Source: Gammaproteobacteria bacterium (GTDB taxonomy: Bacteria > Pseudomonadota > Gammaproteobacteria > Chromatiales > Chromatiaceae). Taken from it: a stretch of DNA of 41,858 bases. The stretch lies in NCBI GenBank assembly GCA_011390365.1, contig JAABSM010000029.1, forward strand, positions 1 through 41,858, read 5' to 3'. This document shows positions 24,401 to 34,513 of this stretch, piece by piece (position 1 is the stretch's first letter; every line of letters begins with the position of its first letter). A program made the position numbers and the translations under genes. The notes beneath the pieces are model-generated. The model saw only the letters and a program-made list of their open reading frames with translations, searched no databases and was not told the DNA's origin.

Positions 24401-25810
24401 ATGAGCAACGACATCCTGAAACTCACGGCCCTGGAGCTGTTGGAGAAGTACAAGTCCAAAGAGCTGTCGCCGGTGGAGGTGACGGGGGCGATGCTGGATC
24501 AGATCGAGCATGTGGACAAGCACACCAACGCCTATTGCCTGGTGGACCGGGAGACCACGCTGGCCTTCGCCAAGGCCTCGGAAGAGCGCTGGTCGAAGGG
24601 CCAGCCCATGGGGCTGATGGACGGCGTACCCACGGCGGTAAAGGATGTGTTTCTCACCAAGGAGTGGCCGACCCTGAAAGGCTCCAAGGTGATCGACCCT
24701 CAATCCACCCTGGACAAGGACGCCCCGGCGGTGGCGGCGCTGCGCCGGCATGGCTATGTGCCGCTGGGCAAGACCACCACCCCGGAGTTCGGCTGGAAGG
24801 GGGTCACCGACAGCCCGCTTACCGGCGTCACCAACAACCCCTGGAACCCGAACAAGACCTCCGGCGGCTCCAGCGGCGGCACCGCGGCGGCGGTGGCGCT
24901 GGGCATGGGCGCGGTGGGTCTGGGCACCGATGCCGGCGGCTCGATCCGCATCCCGGCGGGCTTTTGCGGCATCGTCGGCCACAAGCCCACCTACGGCGAG
25001 GTGCCCCATTGGCCAGCGAGCCCCTTCGGCACCCTGGCCCATGCGGGCCCCATGACCTGGACCGTGGCCGACTGCGCGCTGATGATGAACGTCCTCACCG
25101 AGGCGGACGCCCGCGACTCCACCGCCGCGCCGCGTCGCAATATCGACTACCTGCAAGGCCTGGATGCCGGCGTGAACGGGCTTCGCATCGCCTTCAGTCC
25201 CGGCCTGGGCTATGTGGACCTGGATCCCGAGATTGAAAAGACGGTGCATGCCGCCGCCGACGTACTCAAGGGGCTCGGGGCCAACGTGACCATCGCCGAT
25301 CCCGGTTTCGCCGACCCCTTGGCGGCCTTCGGCCACCTCTTCTACGGCGGCGCGGCCAATGCGATGCGCGACCTGGGCCCCAAGAAGCGGGCGCTGATGG
25401 ACAGGCAACTGGTGGCAGTAGCGGAGAAGGCGGGGCAGCGCTCCATGCTCGACTACCTCGGCGCGGTCAACGACCGCATGGCGTTGAGCGAACGCATGTC
25501 CCTGTTCTACACAAAATACGATCTACTGATCACCCCCACCCTGCCGATCCCGGCCTTCAAGACCGGCCGCGAGGTGCCCGAGGACTGGCCCCACACCCGT
25601 TGGCCCACCTGGACGCCGTTTACCTACCCGTTCAATATGACCGGACAGCCGGCGCTGTCGGTACCCTGCGGCTTCACTGCCGCGGGCCTGCCCATCGGCC
25701 TGCAGATCGTCGGCGCCCGTTTCGACGACAAACGCGTGCTCCAGGCCGGCCACGCCTACCAACAGGCCGCGCCGCTCACCGACAAACGGCCGGCGTTGTT
25801 CGAGGGTTGA
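24401..25810 (+). CDS. Amidase signature family hydrolase
   Basis: A 469-residue amidase with the Ser-cisSer-Lys triad: Lys81 in GVPTAVKDVF, the cis-Ser in KTSGGSSGGTAAAVALG (Ser157/158), and the nucleophile Ser181 in GTDAGGSIRIPAGFCG. It hydrolyses an amide to acid plus ammonia. The sequence resembles stand-alone amidases rather than GatA, and no gatB or gatC is nearby. I chose ATG 24401 (GAGGAAAACAAA before it), which gives the usual helical start; an earlier ATG at 24365 lies within the upstream hairpin element. Its position between a D-2-hydroxyacid dehydrogenase and an aminotransferase suggests catabolism of an amide-bearing compound (inference). Confidence 0.87.
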   Translation: MSNDILKLTALELLEKYKSKELSPVEVTGAMLDQIEHVDKHTNAYCLVDRETTLAFAKASEERWSKGQPMGLMDGVPTAVKDVFLTKEWPTLKGSKVIDPQSTLDKDAPAVAALRRHGYVPLGKTTTPEFGWKGVTDSPLTGVTNNPWNPNKTSGGSSGGTAAAVALGMGAVGLGTDAGGSIRIPAGFCGIVGHKPTYGEVPHWPASPFGTLAHAGPMTWTVADCALMMNVLTEADARDSTAAPRRNIDYLQGLDAGVNGLRIAFSPGLGYVDLDPEIEKTVHAAADVLKGLGANVTIADPGFADPLAAFGHLFYGGAANAMRDLGPKKRALMDRQLVAVAEKAGQRSMLDYLGAVNDRMALSERMSLFYTKYDLLITPTLPIPAFKTGREVPEDWPHTRWPTWTPFTYPFNMTGQPALSVPCGFTAAGLPIGLQIVGARFDDKRVLQAGHAYQQAAPLTDKRPALFEG

Positions 25811-25878
25811 TTTCGCCCACAAGAGGCTTGACAGATCATGAGCGAGTCAAACGCAGACACACCATCAGAGAGAGCGCC

Positions 25879-25908
25879 GAGCCGCTAGCTTCTAGAAGCT
25901 CGCGGCTC
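25879..25908. repeat. 30-nt hairpin before the class I aminotransferase
   Basis: GAGCCGC (25879-25885) pairs with GCGGCTC (25902-25908), and the middle contains the palindrome AGCTTCTAGAAGCT. It lacks a T-run, so it is more likely a dispersed repeat than a terminator. Confidence 0.6.
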
Positions 25909-25999
25909 GTAGCTTGAACCTGACCTGTTCGCCTTGCCTGCGATCCGCCCCCAATGAACGACGGCAAAACCCAATGAGCCACGACATAGGTACTAAGAA

Positions 26000-27211
26000 A
26001 TGGTAAACAGCCTCGACAGCGACTATTACGAATCCGAAGACCCGGTCTGGAATCCGGCCCTGCTGACCATCCCGGTACCGGGGATCCGCAAGATGGTGAA
26101 CCTGGCGGCGACCATGGACGATGTGATCCACCTCTCCATCGGTCAGCCCGACATTCCGGCCCCGCCCCATGTGATGAACGCCACCATCGAGGCGCTACAG
26201 GCCGGGCAAAGCGGGTACACCATGGACGCCGGCCTGCCCGAGCTGCTTGATGCCCTGGCGGATTACTACGGCTATCGCTCCGGCCGTCCGCTGACGCCGG
26301 ACAACATCATCGTCACCACCGGCGCCACCGAGGCGATCTTCCTCGCCCTGCAAGCCATGTCCGCCCCTGGGCGGGAGTTCATCGTCCCCGATCCCGCGTT
26401 CATGCTCTATACCCCGTTGATTCGCATGAATGGAGGCATAGTTCGCTCCATTCCGCTGCGCGCGCAAAACGGCTATCAACTGGATCCGGAAGAGGTGATC
26501 GACGCCATGGGACCCAACACCCATGCCATCGTGCTCAATTCGCCCAGCAATCCCACTGGCACCCTCTACCCGCGCGCCACCATCGAGCGCATCGTCGAAG
26601 AGGCCGCCTACCGGGGCATCTACGTCATCAGTGACGAGGTCTACGACCACCTGATCTACGACGATCAGGAGTACCCCAGCGTGCTCTCCTGCTGCTCCGA
26701 CCTCGATCACGTCATGGTCATCAGCAGCTTCTCCAAGACCTTCAGCATGGCCGGCATGCGCATCGGCTGGATGATCGCCAGTCAGGGCCACATCAAGAGG
26801 CTGCGCCGCTTTCACATGTTCACCACCACCGTCGCCAACACCCCCTGTCAATGGGGCGGCGTGGCGGCGCTGTTGCAGCGGGAGCTTTCGGACAACTTCA
26901 TCAAGGACATGCTGGTGGAGTACACCAAACGCCGCGATCGGCTGGTGGAATTGGTGCATCAGACGCCGCACCTGACGGGCTACAAGCCGGAAGGGGCCTT
27001 CTACCTCTTCCCCTCGCTGCCGGAAGGGGTCAACGGCACCAACGTGGCGCTACGCATGCTCAAGGAGACCGGGGTCTGCACCATCGCCGGCGATACCTTC
27101 GGCGACGCCCTCTCCAACGCCATCCGTATCAGCTACTCAACCTCGCTGGACAGGATCGAGGAGGCATTCGCGCGCATCATCCCCTGGATGAGGGAGCAGG
27201 ATTTCGGGTAA
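26000..27211 (+). CDS. Class I/II pyridoxal-phosphate aminotransferase
   Basis: A 403-residue fold-type I aminotransferase. Motifs: LSIGQPDIPAPPHVM (about 49-63), GYTMDAGLPELLDAL (about 74), ITGATEA-like cofactor loop VTTGATEAIFLAL (about 105), NSPSNPTGTLYPR (about 180), SDEVYDHLIYD (about 213) and the PLP lysine in SSFSKTFSMAGMRIGW (about 241-256). It belongs to the aspartate/aromatic aminotransferase Ib-like group. The specific amino acid is unknown. It ends the plus-strand catabolic row. The ATG follows an AGGTACTAAGAA leader, a weak ribosome site. Confidence 0.87.
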   Translation: MVNSLDSDYYESEDPVWNPALLTIPVPGIRKMVNLAATMDDVIHLSIGQPDIPAPPHVMNATIEALQAGQSGYTMDAGLPELLDALADYYGYRSGRPLTPDNIIVTTGATEAIFLALQAMSAPGREFIVPDPAFMLYTPLIRMNGGIVRSIPLRAQNGYQLDPEEVIDAMGPNTHAIVLNSPSNPTGTLYPRATIERIVEEAAYRGIYVISDEVYDHLIYDDQEYPSVLSCCSDLDHVMVISSFSKTFSMAGMRIGWMIASQGHIKRLRRFHMFTTTVANTPCQWGGVAALLQRELSDNFIKDMLVEYTKRRDRLVELVHQTPHLTGYKPEGAFYLFPSLPEGVNGTNVALRMLKETGVCTIAGDTFGDALSNAIRISYSTSLDRIEEAFARIIPWMREQDFG

Positions 27212-27236
27212 TTATGCGATTTCCACCAATAAATAC

Positions 27237-27375
27237 ACCACAGAGAACACAGAGGGCACAGAGTGACAAACCCAGAAAAAGCGTTATCGCAAATTCAGCC
27301 TATTGAGATTTAAACTGAAAATACCCATTAACCCGCTTCCTCATGCGCGATTTTATCTGTGTGCTCCGTGGTAGG
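27237..27375. repeat. CACAGAG repeat pair between converging genes
   Basis: ACCACAGAGAACACAGAG-type copy at 27237-27265 and a facing TCTGTGTGCTCCGTGGTAGG copy at 27354-27375 fill the gap between the plus-strand aminotransferase and the minus-strand Sel1/SPOR gene. A stem formed by the pair could stop transcription from both sides. Confidence 0.75.
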
Positions 27376-27394
27376 TCTTATCTTGAAAATGGCC

Positions 27395-28426
27395 TTAGTT
27401 GAGGTATTGCCCCAACTTGCCGATCCTGACCGGATAGGGCTGATTCTTTTTCAACTCCTCGGGTAACGCGGCCAGGCCGCGTTTCGCCGCTGCTACGTCG
27501 GCGTACGCCCCCTGCACCAGGACATAGAGCTGCTGCCCATCCTTGCGCTTGGTGTAGTAGCTGAATGGACCAAACCCGGAATGGCGCGAGGCGACGCGCT
27601 GGATGCCGTCCTCGCTGCTGGATGCCAGTAGCTGGATGGTGTAGTGATCACCACCCTTTGCCGCCAGCCAGCGCGGCGGCTGCAACGGCTCGCTGCTAAA
27701 CGATGGGCGCGGCGCGGCACTCGTCGACACGGGCGCCGCCTGCGCTTCGGCGACCTCTGGTGCTGGGCTCGGCGCGCTGCTACGCGGCGGCATGGTTACC
27801 GGCGCGGCGGATACCGATCCTGACTCCGCCTGAGTCATCGCCACCGCCTGCCCCGGGCGATCCAGGTCCTTGAGCACCCGTGCCGAAACCTTATCGCCCT
27901 GCTCCGCCGCCTTACTGAACCAATAGCGGGCCTTGGCCACATCCGGCTCGCCGGTCAGCCCCTTGTAATAGAGCACCGCCAGATTGTACTGGGCGTCCAT
28001 ATTGCCCTGCTTGGCGGACTGGGCCAGCCACTCCTCCGCCGCCCGCGTATCCCGGGGCACACCCTGGCCATTGATGTGCATGTAACCCAGTTTCAGCTGG
28101 GCCTCGGCGTGACCCAGCGCCGCCGCCTCCTTCATCCACTTGGCGGCGGCCTTGTAGTTCTGCTGCACGCCCTTGCCGTTCCAGTAGAGCAGGCCGATGG
28201 CGTAACGGGCGTCGGCCATCTCCTGGCGCTCCTCCGGGTCGTCGGGAATACCGGAACCAAATAGCGAGAAGCCGGGTTCAGCCACCTTCTTCCACTCCTT
28301 CATGGCGGATTCAAAATCGCCGCGAGTATAGGCCTCGAAACCCTCATAGTAGCCCGCGCTCACGCCTGAGCAGCTGACGCATACGGCAACGGAAAGAAGA
28401 AGCTTGCGAAGTTTGTCGGCAGCCAT
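27395..28426 (-). CDS. Sel1-repeat protein with C-terminal SPOR domain, exported
   Basis: A 343-residue envelope protein. It has a signal peptide (LLLSVAVCVSCSGVSA, about residues 9-24), then three Sel1/TPR-like repeats (about 55-190; for example AIGLLYWNGKGVQQNYKAA, KLGYMHINGQGVPRDTRAA and NLAVLYYKGLTGEPDVAKA), then a Pro/Ala/Ser-rich linker (about 205-250). A SPOR domain follows (HYTIQLLASSSEDGIQ to PYPVRIGKLGQYLN), which binds denuded peptidoglycan at division sites. An AGGGAGA ribosome site precedes ATG 28426. It is the last gene of the argS-trk row, about 80 bases after trkH. A cysteine-containing segment near the signal cleavage site raises the chance of lipidation, but no clear lipobox is seen. 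Confidence 0.85.
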   Translation of the reverse strand: MAADKLRKLLLSVAVCVSCSGVSAGYYEGFEAYTRGDFESAMKEWKKVAEPGFSLFGSGIPDDPEERQEMADARYAIGLLYWNGKGVQQNYKAAAKWMKEAAALGHAEAQLKLGYMHINGQGVPRDTRAAEEWLAQSAKQGNMDAQYNLAVLYYKGLTGEPDVAKARYWFSKAAEQGDKVSARVLKDLDRPGQAVAMTQAESGSVSAAPVTMPPRSSAPSPAPEVAEAQAAPVSTSAAPRPSFSSEPLQPPRWLAAKGGDHYTIQLLASSSEDGIQRVASRHSGFGPFSYYTKRKDGQQLYVLVQGAYADVAAAKRGLAALPEELKKNQPYPVRIGKLGQYLN

Positions 28427-28507
28427 GGAATCTCCCTTGGATCGTGTTTTTTCCGGCGGTGCGACCGCCTCCTGGTTAACGGATGGGGATTATACCGGAA
28501 TTATCGG

Positions 28508-29959
28508 TTATTTTCGCCAGTAGGCTGGGGTCAGCAGCACCAGCAGGGTAAAGATTTCGAGTCGCCCCAGCAACATGGCGAAGCAAAGGATCCATTTGGC
28601 GCTATCGCCGATGCTCGCATAGTTCACCGCCACATCCCCCAGCCCCGGGCCAAGGTTGTTGATGCACGCGGCGACGGCGGAAAAGGCGGTCATCAGCTCG
28701 ATGCCGGTAAAGGCAAGGGCCAGGTATATCACCGCGAAACTGGCCACATAGAGGGCGAAAAAGCCCCACACCGCACCGAACACCCGGCTCTCGATCACCT
28801 TGCTGCCGACCCGGATCGGGATATGCGCGCGCGGATGGATGAGGCGCTTGATCTCCCGCAGCCCCTGCTTGATCAGCAGCAGAAAGCGAATCACCTTGAT
28901 GCCGCCGCCGGTCGACCCCGCGCAGCCGCCGATGAAGCTCATAAACAACAACAAGATAGCGGTAAAGCCCGGCCACTGGGAGTAATCGGAGGTGGTGAAA
29001 CCGGCGGTGGTGCCGATCGAGACGGTCTGAAAGAAGCCCTTGTTCAGGGCCTCCAGCCAGTCGTCGAAATGGCCGCTGAAGTAGAGATACCCGGACACCA
29101 TCAGCGAACAGCTGAGCAGGATGAACAGGTAGAACATGAACTCGCTATCGCGCAGATAGACGCGCAGGCTCTTGTAACGCCACACCGTGAAGTGGAGGGC
29201 GAAGTTGGCGCCGGAGAGCAGCAGGAAGAAGATCGCGATCCACTCGATCAGGTAGCTGTCGAAGTAGCCCATGCTTTCATCATGGGTCGAAAAGCCGCCA
29301 ATGGCGACGGTGGAGAAGGCGTGGCCGATGGCATCGAACAGGGTCATGCCCGCGCCCCAGTAGGCCAGCGCGCAGGCGACGGTCAGCAACAGGTAGATGT
29401 ACCACAGCGCCTTGGCGGTCTCGGTGATGCGCGGCGTGAGCTTGGCATCCTTCACCGGCCCCGGCGCCTCCGCCTTGTAGAGCTGCATGCCGCCGATGCC
29501 GAGCATCGGCAGCACCGCCACCGCCAGGACGATGATGCCCATCCCGCCCAGCCATTGCAGTTGTTGACGGTAGTAGAGGATCGACTTGGGCAGCTCATCC
29601 AGCCCCACGATCACCGTCGCGCCGGTGGTGGTAAGGCCTGACATCGACTCGAACACCGCCTCCGCCAGCGACATGTCCACCGCCTCCGCCAGATAGAGCG
29701 GCAACGCCCCGCTCAGTCCCAGCACCGTCCAGAACATCACCACCACCATGAAGCCGTCGCGCAGACGCAACTCCTCAACATGGCGATAGAAGGGCAGCCA
29801 CAGAAAGATCCCCACCAGCAGGATCGCCAGAAAACCCTCGAAGAAGGGCAGAAACGCGCCATCGTCGTAATACAGGGAGACCGCCGCCGGCGGCAACATG
29901 GTGATGCTGAAGATCATCAACAGCAGTCCGAGAATGCGCAGTACCGACTTGGGCTTCAT
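28508..29959 (-). CDS. trkH: TrkH-type potassium uptake channel subunit
   Basis: A 483-residue membrane protein of the Trk/Ktr family with the four pore loops that carry the K+ filter glycines: SGLTTTGATVI (about 108), STVAIGGFSTHD (about 218), VSIGTTAGFTTSDY (about 312) and CINNLGPGLGDV (about 433). The GGCAGSTGGGIKVIR motif (about 338) is the TrkH intramembrane hairpin region. It imports potassium and is gated by the TrkA ring. It lies 14 bases downstream of trkA in the same operon. The length is normal. Confidence 0.96.
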   Translation of the reverse strand: MKPKSVLRILGLLLMIFSITMLPPAAVSLYYDDGAFLPFFEGFLAILLVGIFLWLPFYRHVEELRLRDGFMVVVMFWTVLGLSGALPLYLAEAVDMSLAEAVFESMSGLTTTGATVIVGLDELPKSILYYRQQLQWLGGMGIIVLAVAVLPMLGIGGMQLYKAEAPGPVKDAKLTPRITETAKALWYIYLLLTVACALAYWGAGMTLFDAIGHAFSTVAIGGFSTHDESMGYFDSYLIEWIAIFFLLLSGANFALHFTVWRYKSLRVYLRDSEFMFYLFILLSCSLMVSGYLYFSGHFDDWLEALNKGFFQTVSIGTTAGFTTSDYSQWPGFTAILLLFMSFIGGCAGSTGGGIKVIRFLLLIKQGLREIKRLIHPRAHIPIRVGSKVIESRVFGAVWGFFALYVASFAVIYLALAFTGIELMTAFSAVAACINNLGPGLGDVAVNYASIGDSAKWILCFAMLLGRLEIFTLLVLLTPAYWRK

Positions 29960-29973
29960 GGGATGGGCCGCCG

Positions 29974-31347
29974 CTAGAGGAAGGTGACGCTGACCTGAAA
30001 GAGCCTCTCGACATCGCGGATGCGCCGCTTGTCGACGAGAAACATGATGACGTGGTCTTCGGCCTGGATGCGGGTATCATGATGGGCAATCAGTACCGCA
30101 TCACCGCGCACGATGGCGGCGATGCTCGCCCCCTTGGGCAGCTTGATCTGGTCGATGGTCTTGTTGACCACCTTGGAGGAGCGATGATCGCCATGGGCCA
30201 CCGCCTCGATCGCCTCCGCCGCGCCGCGCCGCAGCGAGTGCACCATCACCACGTCACCCTTGCGCACATGGGTCAGCAGACTGCCGATGGTGGCCTGCTG
30301 GGGGGAGATGGCGATATCGATGGGGCCGCTCTCCACCAGATCCACATAGGATGCGCGATTGATCAGGGCCAGCACCTTGCGTGCGCCGAGGCGCTTGGCC
30401 AGCATCGCCGACAGGATATTCGCCTCCTCATCATTGGTGACCGCGCAGAAGACATCGACGGTATCGATGTTCTCCTCTTCGAGCAGGCTCTCATCCGCGC
30501 CGCTGCCCTCCAGCACGATGACATTCTCCAGCTCCTCCGACAATTTGGCGGCGCGAGTCGCGTGGTGCTCGATGAGCTTGACGCGATAAGCGTGCTGGAG
30601 CATGCGCGCCAGCCGCCGCCCGATATTGCCGCCGCCGCAGATCATTACCGTCCGATAGGGCCTTTCCAGCCGACGCAGCTCACTCATTACGTTGACGATC
30701 TGGTCCCGCGCGGCGACGAAGAAGACCTCATCCCCCTCCTCGATCACCGTGAAACCCTTGGGCTGGATCGCCTCGCCGTCGCGGTAGATCGCCGCCACCC
30801 GACACTCCGCCTGAGGCAGGTGATCGTAGAGGGTCTTCAGCTCCTGCCCCACCAGCGGCCCCCCCTTCACCGCCTTCACCGCCACCAGCCGCACCCGCCC
30901 GCCGGCGAAGTCGAGCACCTGCAAGGTGCCCGGCACCTCGATGATCTTGGTGACATATTCGGTAACCAGCTGCTCCGGGCTGATCAGCACATCCACCGGC
31001 AAGGCATCGCGCCCGAACAGCTCGGGATGCCGGGTAAAGGCCAACGCCCTGACCCGGGCGATCTTGGTGGGGGTATGAAACAGGGTCCAGGCCACCTGGC
31101 AGGCGACCATATTGGTCTCATCGTTGTTGGTAACGGCGAGGATCATGTCCGCGTCCTCCGCGCCGGCCTGCTCCAGCACCTCCGGATGGGCCGCGTAGCC
31201 CCGCACCGTGCGCAGGTCCACCGAATCTCCCAGCTTGCGCAGCAGGTCGGCGTTCTGGTCCACCACCGTGATGTCATTGGCCTCCGAGGCGAGGTTGCGC
31301 GCCACCGAACTGCCCACCTGCCCCGCTCCCAGGATGATGATCTTCAT
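29974..31347 (-). CDS. trkA: TrkA, NAD-binding regulatory subunit of potassium uptake
   Basis: A 457-residue cytoplasmic protein made of two RCK halves. Each has a Rossmann motif ([15 protein letters not shown] at about 4-18; [15 protein letters not shown] at about 235-249) followed by a TrkA-C domain. It binds nucleotides and controls TrkH. Its start overlaps the stop of the upstream SPOR gene by four bases (ATGA), and trkH follows after 14 bases. The length matches E. coli TrkA. Confidence 0.96.
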   Translation of the reverse strand: MKIIILGAGQVGSSVARNLASEANDITVVDQNADLLRKLGDSVDLRTVRGYAAHPEVLEQAGAEDADMILAVTNNDETNMVACQVAWTLFHTPTKIARVRALAFTRHPELFGRDALPVDVLISPEQLVTEYVTKIIEVPGTLQVLDFAGGRVRLVAVKAVKGGPLVGQELKTLYDHLPQAECRVAAIYRDGEAIQPKGFTVIEEGDEVFFVAARDQIVNVMSELRRLERPYRTVMICGGGNIGRRLARMLQHAYRVKLIEHHATRAAKLSEELENVIVLEGSGADESLLEEENIDTVDVFCAVTNDEEANILSAMLAKRLGARKVLALINRASYVDLVESGPIDIAISPQQATIGSLLTHVRKGDVVMVHSLRRGAAEAIEAVAHGDHRSSKVVNKTIDQIKLPKGASIAAIVRGDAVLIAHHDTRIQAEDHVIMFLVDKRRIRDVERLFQVSVTFL

Positions 31348-32066
31348 TGGCTTTCCTGATCTCGCAGACGGATGGTGAGACTGTTGATCTCCATCGCGCT
31401 GAGCTTGTCGCCCAACAGCCCCGCATCCTCCGACGAATAGGGACCGCTGCGCACCCGGTGATAGACCTCGCCGTCATTGATGGTCACGGTCTGGATCTCC
31501 GCCGGAATGGTCATCATCGCCAGCTCCGCGCGCCGTCGCTCGGCATCTTCCAGCCGCTTGAAGGAGCCCAGCTGCAACATGTAGCGGGGCTCGCCCTCTT
31601 TTGGCGGCTCGCCCTGTCGGAAGGGGGTCTCCGCCGACAGCGGCGGGCTGACCGGCTTGCGCGGCACGCGGGTGTTGGCGGCCTTGCGCTCATTGGCGAC
31701 CACCTCCTCCTTCTCGGGCAGGATGGTATAGAAGTCGAAACGGGGTTCCGGCGCCGCTGGCGGCGGCTTCTTTGCGGGCTTCTCCGCAGCCGCCGCCGTC
31801 TTCTCCTCGCCCTTCGCCGCCGCATCCTCCGGCGCCTTTTCCGCCGTTTGCGGCTTCTCGGCTTGCGGCTTCGGCGCCACCTTCGGCGGCGGCGCCTCGG
31901 TGGCGACCACCGCGGCGGACGGGCTCAGCCCGCCACTCTTGAGACAGATCAGCCCGGCGAAAAACCCCCCGGCAAGGACACCGGTAGCAAACCACAGCCA
32001 GCCTGGCGGGCCATGATGCGCCCCATTGCTCTGGCCCGGTATCCGATCCTTGTAGTCCTTATCCAT
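31344..32066 (-). CDS. SPOR-domain membrane protein, FtsN-like
   Basis: A 240-residue bitopic inner-membrane protein. It has a short cytoplasmic N-terminus, a single helix (about 24-42, [20 protein letters not shown]), a long Ala/Pro/Glu/Lys-rich periplasmic linker (about 55-125), and a C-terminal SPOR domain (about 162-236; [21 protein letters not shown] to SLTIRLR). This is the layout of the FtsN-like SPOR proteins commonly found immediately downstream of argS in Gammaproteobacteria. It probably acts in cell division or septal peptidoglycan. It overlaps trkA by four bases and follows argS by 59 bases. Confidence 0.88.
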   Translation of the reverse strand: MDKDYKDRIPGQSNGAHHGPPGWLWFATGVLAGGFFAGLICLKSGGLSPSAAVVATEAPPPKVAPKPQAEKPQTAEKAPEDAAAKGEEKTAAAAEKPAKKPPPAAPEPRFDFYTILPEKEEVVANERKAANTRVPRKPVSPPLSAETPFRQGEPPKEGEPRYMLQLGSFKRLEDAERRRAELAMMTIPAEIQTVTINDGEVYHRVRSGPYSSEDAGLLGDKLSAMEINSLTIRLRDQESQ

Positions 32067-32125
32067 TCTGTAAACTTCCCGATTGGTTGTGCTGCATAGA
32101 CTGGCGGCGGCGATGGAGACGAGGT

Positions 32126-33886
32126 TTACATGGACTCCGGCGCCGACACGCCAAGGAGTTGCAGCCCGTTACGCAGGGTCTGACGCACCGCGAGGATCAG
32201 CTTGAGTCGCGCATCCCGCACCCTGTCGTCGTCCACCAGAAACGGATGGGCGTTATAGTAGGTGTGAAAATCGTTGGCGAGTTCCCGGACATAGTGCGTC
32301 AGTTGATGGGGCTCCTCGTTGAGGGCCGCCGCCTCCACCACTTCAGGATAGCGGGAGAGGGTGCGCTTGAGCTGGATCTCGTGATCCTCGCCGAGGCGCT
32401 CCAGGTTCTCCACGCCCGGCGTGGGATCCGGCGAGAAGCCCTTCTCCACCGCCTGGCGCAGCACGCTGCACACCCGGGCGTGGGCATACTGCACATAGTA
32501 GACCGGGTTGTCATTGGACTGGGATTTGGCCAGATCCAGGTCAAAATCCAGGTGCTGCTCGCACTTGCGCATCACATAGAAGAACCGCGCCGCGTCCTTG
32601 CCCACCTCCTTGCGCAGCTCCCGCAGGGTCACGAACTCGCCAGAGCGGGTCGACATCTGCACCTTCTCGCCGCCCCGGTAGAGGATGGCGAACTGCACCA
32701 GCAGCACATCCAGCTTCTCCGGCGCATCCCCCAGCGCCTGCAACGCCCCCTTCACCCGCGGCACATAGCCATGGTGATCCGCGCCCCAGACATCGATCAC
32801 CCGCTCGAAGCCCCGCTCCAGCTTATCCATGTGGTAGGCGATATCGGAAGCAAAATAGGTGGTCTGGCCGTTATCCCGTATCACCACCCGATCCTTCTCA
32901 TCACCAAAATCCGACGAGCGAAACCACCAGGCGCCCTCCTTCTGGTACATGTGATCCGAGGCGCGCAGCCGCTCGATCATCTTGTTGACCTTGCCCGACT
33001 CGGTCAGGCTGCGCTCGGAGAACCACTCGTCATAGGTCACGCCGAAGAGTTCCAGATCATCCCGGATATCGTCCAGGATGGTGTTGAGCCCCAGCTCGAA
33101 CACGAAACGGTAGCGATTGCCCCCCAGCAGCCTTTTGGCCTGTTCGATCAGGGCATCGATATGCAGCTCCTTGTCGCCCCCCGCCGGCGCATCCGCGGGA
33201 ACCCCGGCGAATACCTCTTCGGCGGAGACCTTGTAGGCCTCGCCATGCTCGCGATGCAGGGTGGCGGCGATATCCCACACATAATCCCCCTTGTAGCCGT
33301 TACTGGGAAAGACCAGGGATTCATCGCACAGCTCCAGGTAGCGCAGCCAGACGCTGGTCCCCAGGATATCCATCTGCCGGCCCGCGTCGTTGACGTAGTA
33401 TTCGCGATGGACATCAAACCCCACCGCCCGCAACAGGTCCGCCACCACCGCGCCATAGGCCGCGCCGCGGCCGTGGCCGACGTGCAGCGGCCCGGTGGGG
33501 TTGGCAGAGACGAACTCCACCTGAACCCGTTTGCCCTGGCCCAGATCAGAGCGGCCGAACTCCGCACCCTGGCGCAGCACATCGGCAACCACCTCATCAT
33601 AGGCATGGGAAGAAAGGGTAAAGTTGATGAACCCCGGCCCGGCGATCGCCACCTTCTCCACCAGCTTCGAGGCCGGCAGCGCCGCAACCAGCCTTTCCGC
33701 CAGATCCCTCGGCTTGCATCGCGCCGTCTTGGCCAGCACCATCGCGGTATTGCACGCGAAATCCCCGTGGCGGGGATCGCGGGTGCGTTCGACAAGGGGG
33801 GCGCCGAGCTTGTCGGCGGGTATCTCGTATTCCCTGGCTACCTGCGCGAGGGCCTCTGAAACCAGTTGCTGGATTGGCTGCTTCAT
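32126..33886 (-). CDS. argS: Arginyl-tRNA synthetase
   Basis: A 586-residue class I tRNA synthetase that charges tRNA-Arg. It shows the N-terminal Add-1 domain (about 1-90), the HIGH motif as [11 protein letters not shown] (about 132), the catalytic core ([15 protein letters not shown], about 163), the degenerate KMSKS region [17 protein letters not shown] (about 390-410), and a C-terminal helical anticodon-binding domain ending [17 protein letters not shown]-like. The start at 33886 is the natural beginning ([14 protein letters not shown]). First gene of the minus-strand row. Confidence 0.97.
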   Translation of the reverse strand: MKQPIQQLVSEALAQVAREYEIPADKLGAPLVERTRDPRHGDFACNTAMVLAKTARCKPRDLAERLVAALPASKLVEKVAIAGPGFINFTLSSHAYDEVVADVLRQGAEFGRSDLGQGKRVQVEFVSANPTGPLHVGHGRGAAYGAVVADLLRAVGFDVHREYYVNDAGRQMDILGTSVWLRYLELCDESLVFPSNGYKGDYVWDIAATLHREHGEAYKVSAEEVFAGVPADAPAGGDKELHIDALIEQAKRLLGGNRYRFVFELGLNTILDDIRDDLELFGVTYDEWFSERSLTESGKVNKMIERLRASDHMYQKEGAWWFRSSDFGDEKDRVVIRDNGQTTYFASDIAYHMDKLERGFERVIDVWGADHHGYVPRVKGALQALGDAPEKLDVLLVQFAILYRGGEKVQMSTRSGEFVTLRELRKEVGKDAARFFYVMRKCEQHLDFDLDLAKSQSNDNPVYYVQYAHARVCSVLRQAVEKGFSPDPTPGVENLERLGEDHEIQLKRTLSRYPEVVEAAALNEEPHQLTHYVRELANDFHTYYNAHPFLVDDDRVRDARLKLILAVRQTLRNGLQLLGVSAPESM

Positions 33887-34003
33887 CTATTCCGGATCAC
33901 CTGAATTTTCGTTATGGAAGTAAACGGATTAGAATACTGAAAAACCACGGAGCGGGTCTACAACTCGTTTTCACCTCCAATTCAGCCGAAAGACGAGAAG
34001 CTC

Positions 34004-34513
34004 ATGATTTTACGCAAGTTAGCCATTTTCGCCCTATCAATACCATTTTCATTCAATGCATTTGGGGAGACCATCGGCGAGGTCAGCACCAAATTCAAGA
34101 TGCTCGGACCCAATGACAGGATCGTGGTGGAGGTCTTCGACGACCCCGACATCCCCGGGGTCGCCTGCTACCTGAGCCGAGCCAAGACCGGCGGCATGAG
34201 CGGCGCCTTCGGCCTCGCCGAGGACACCTCCGACGCCGCCATCTCCTGCCGTCAGATCGGCGACGTCATTCTACCCAAAGAGGTCAGAAACGGCGACGCC
34301 GATGGCGACGAGGTCTTCAAGAAACGCACATCCCTGGTGTTCAAGTCGATGCAGGTGGTACGCTTCTACGACCCCGCCCGCAACGTGCTGATCTATCTCA
34401 CCTACAGCGATCGCATCATCGAAGGCTCACCCAAGAACAGCCTCTCGGTGGTGCCGATCCGCCCCTGGAGCGACGCGGCCGACGCCAAACGCGTCGAAAG
34501 CGAAAAGAGATGA
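34004..34513 (+). CDS. creA: CreA family periplasmic protein
   Basis: A 169-residue exported protein with a Sec signal ([16 protein letters not shown], about residues 6-21). The body matches CreA throughout: [19 protein letters not shown] (about 31-49), [30 protein letters not shown] (about 54-83), [19 protein letters not shown] (about 107-125) and [16 protein letters not shown] (C-terminal). The molecular function of CreA is not established. The last four bases overlap the folA start, so the two are coupled. Confidence 0.93.
   Translation: MILRKLAIFALSIPFSFNAFGETIGEVSTKFKMLGPNDRIVVEVFDDPDIPGVACYLSRAKTGGMSGAFGLAEDTSDAAISCRQIGDVILPKEVRNGDADGDEVFKKRTSLVFKSMQVVRFYDPARNVLIYLTYSDRIIEGSPKNSLSVVPIRPWSDAADAKRVESEKR

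Noticed and set aside
28445-28480. Possible terminator between trkH and the Sel1/SPOR gene
   Set aside because: The GGCGGT/ACCGCC stem has its T-run on the wrong side for either strand: on the plus strand it precedes the stem, and on the minus strand the stem is followed by A residues.
30052-31359. 435-codon plus-strand frame opposite trkA
   Set aside because: Antisense shadow; His/Gln-rich low-information sequence with no family motif.
32087-33859. 590-codon plus-strand frame opposite argS
   Set aside because: Antisense shadow of arginyl-tRNA synthetase.
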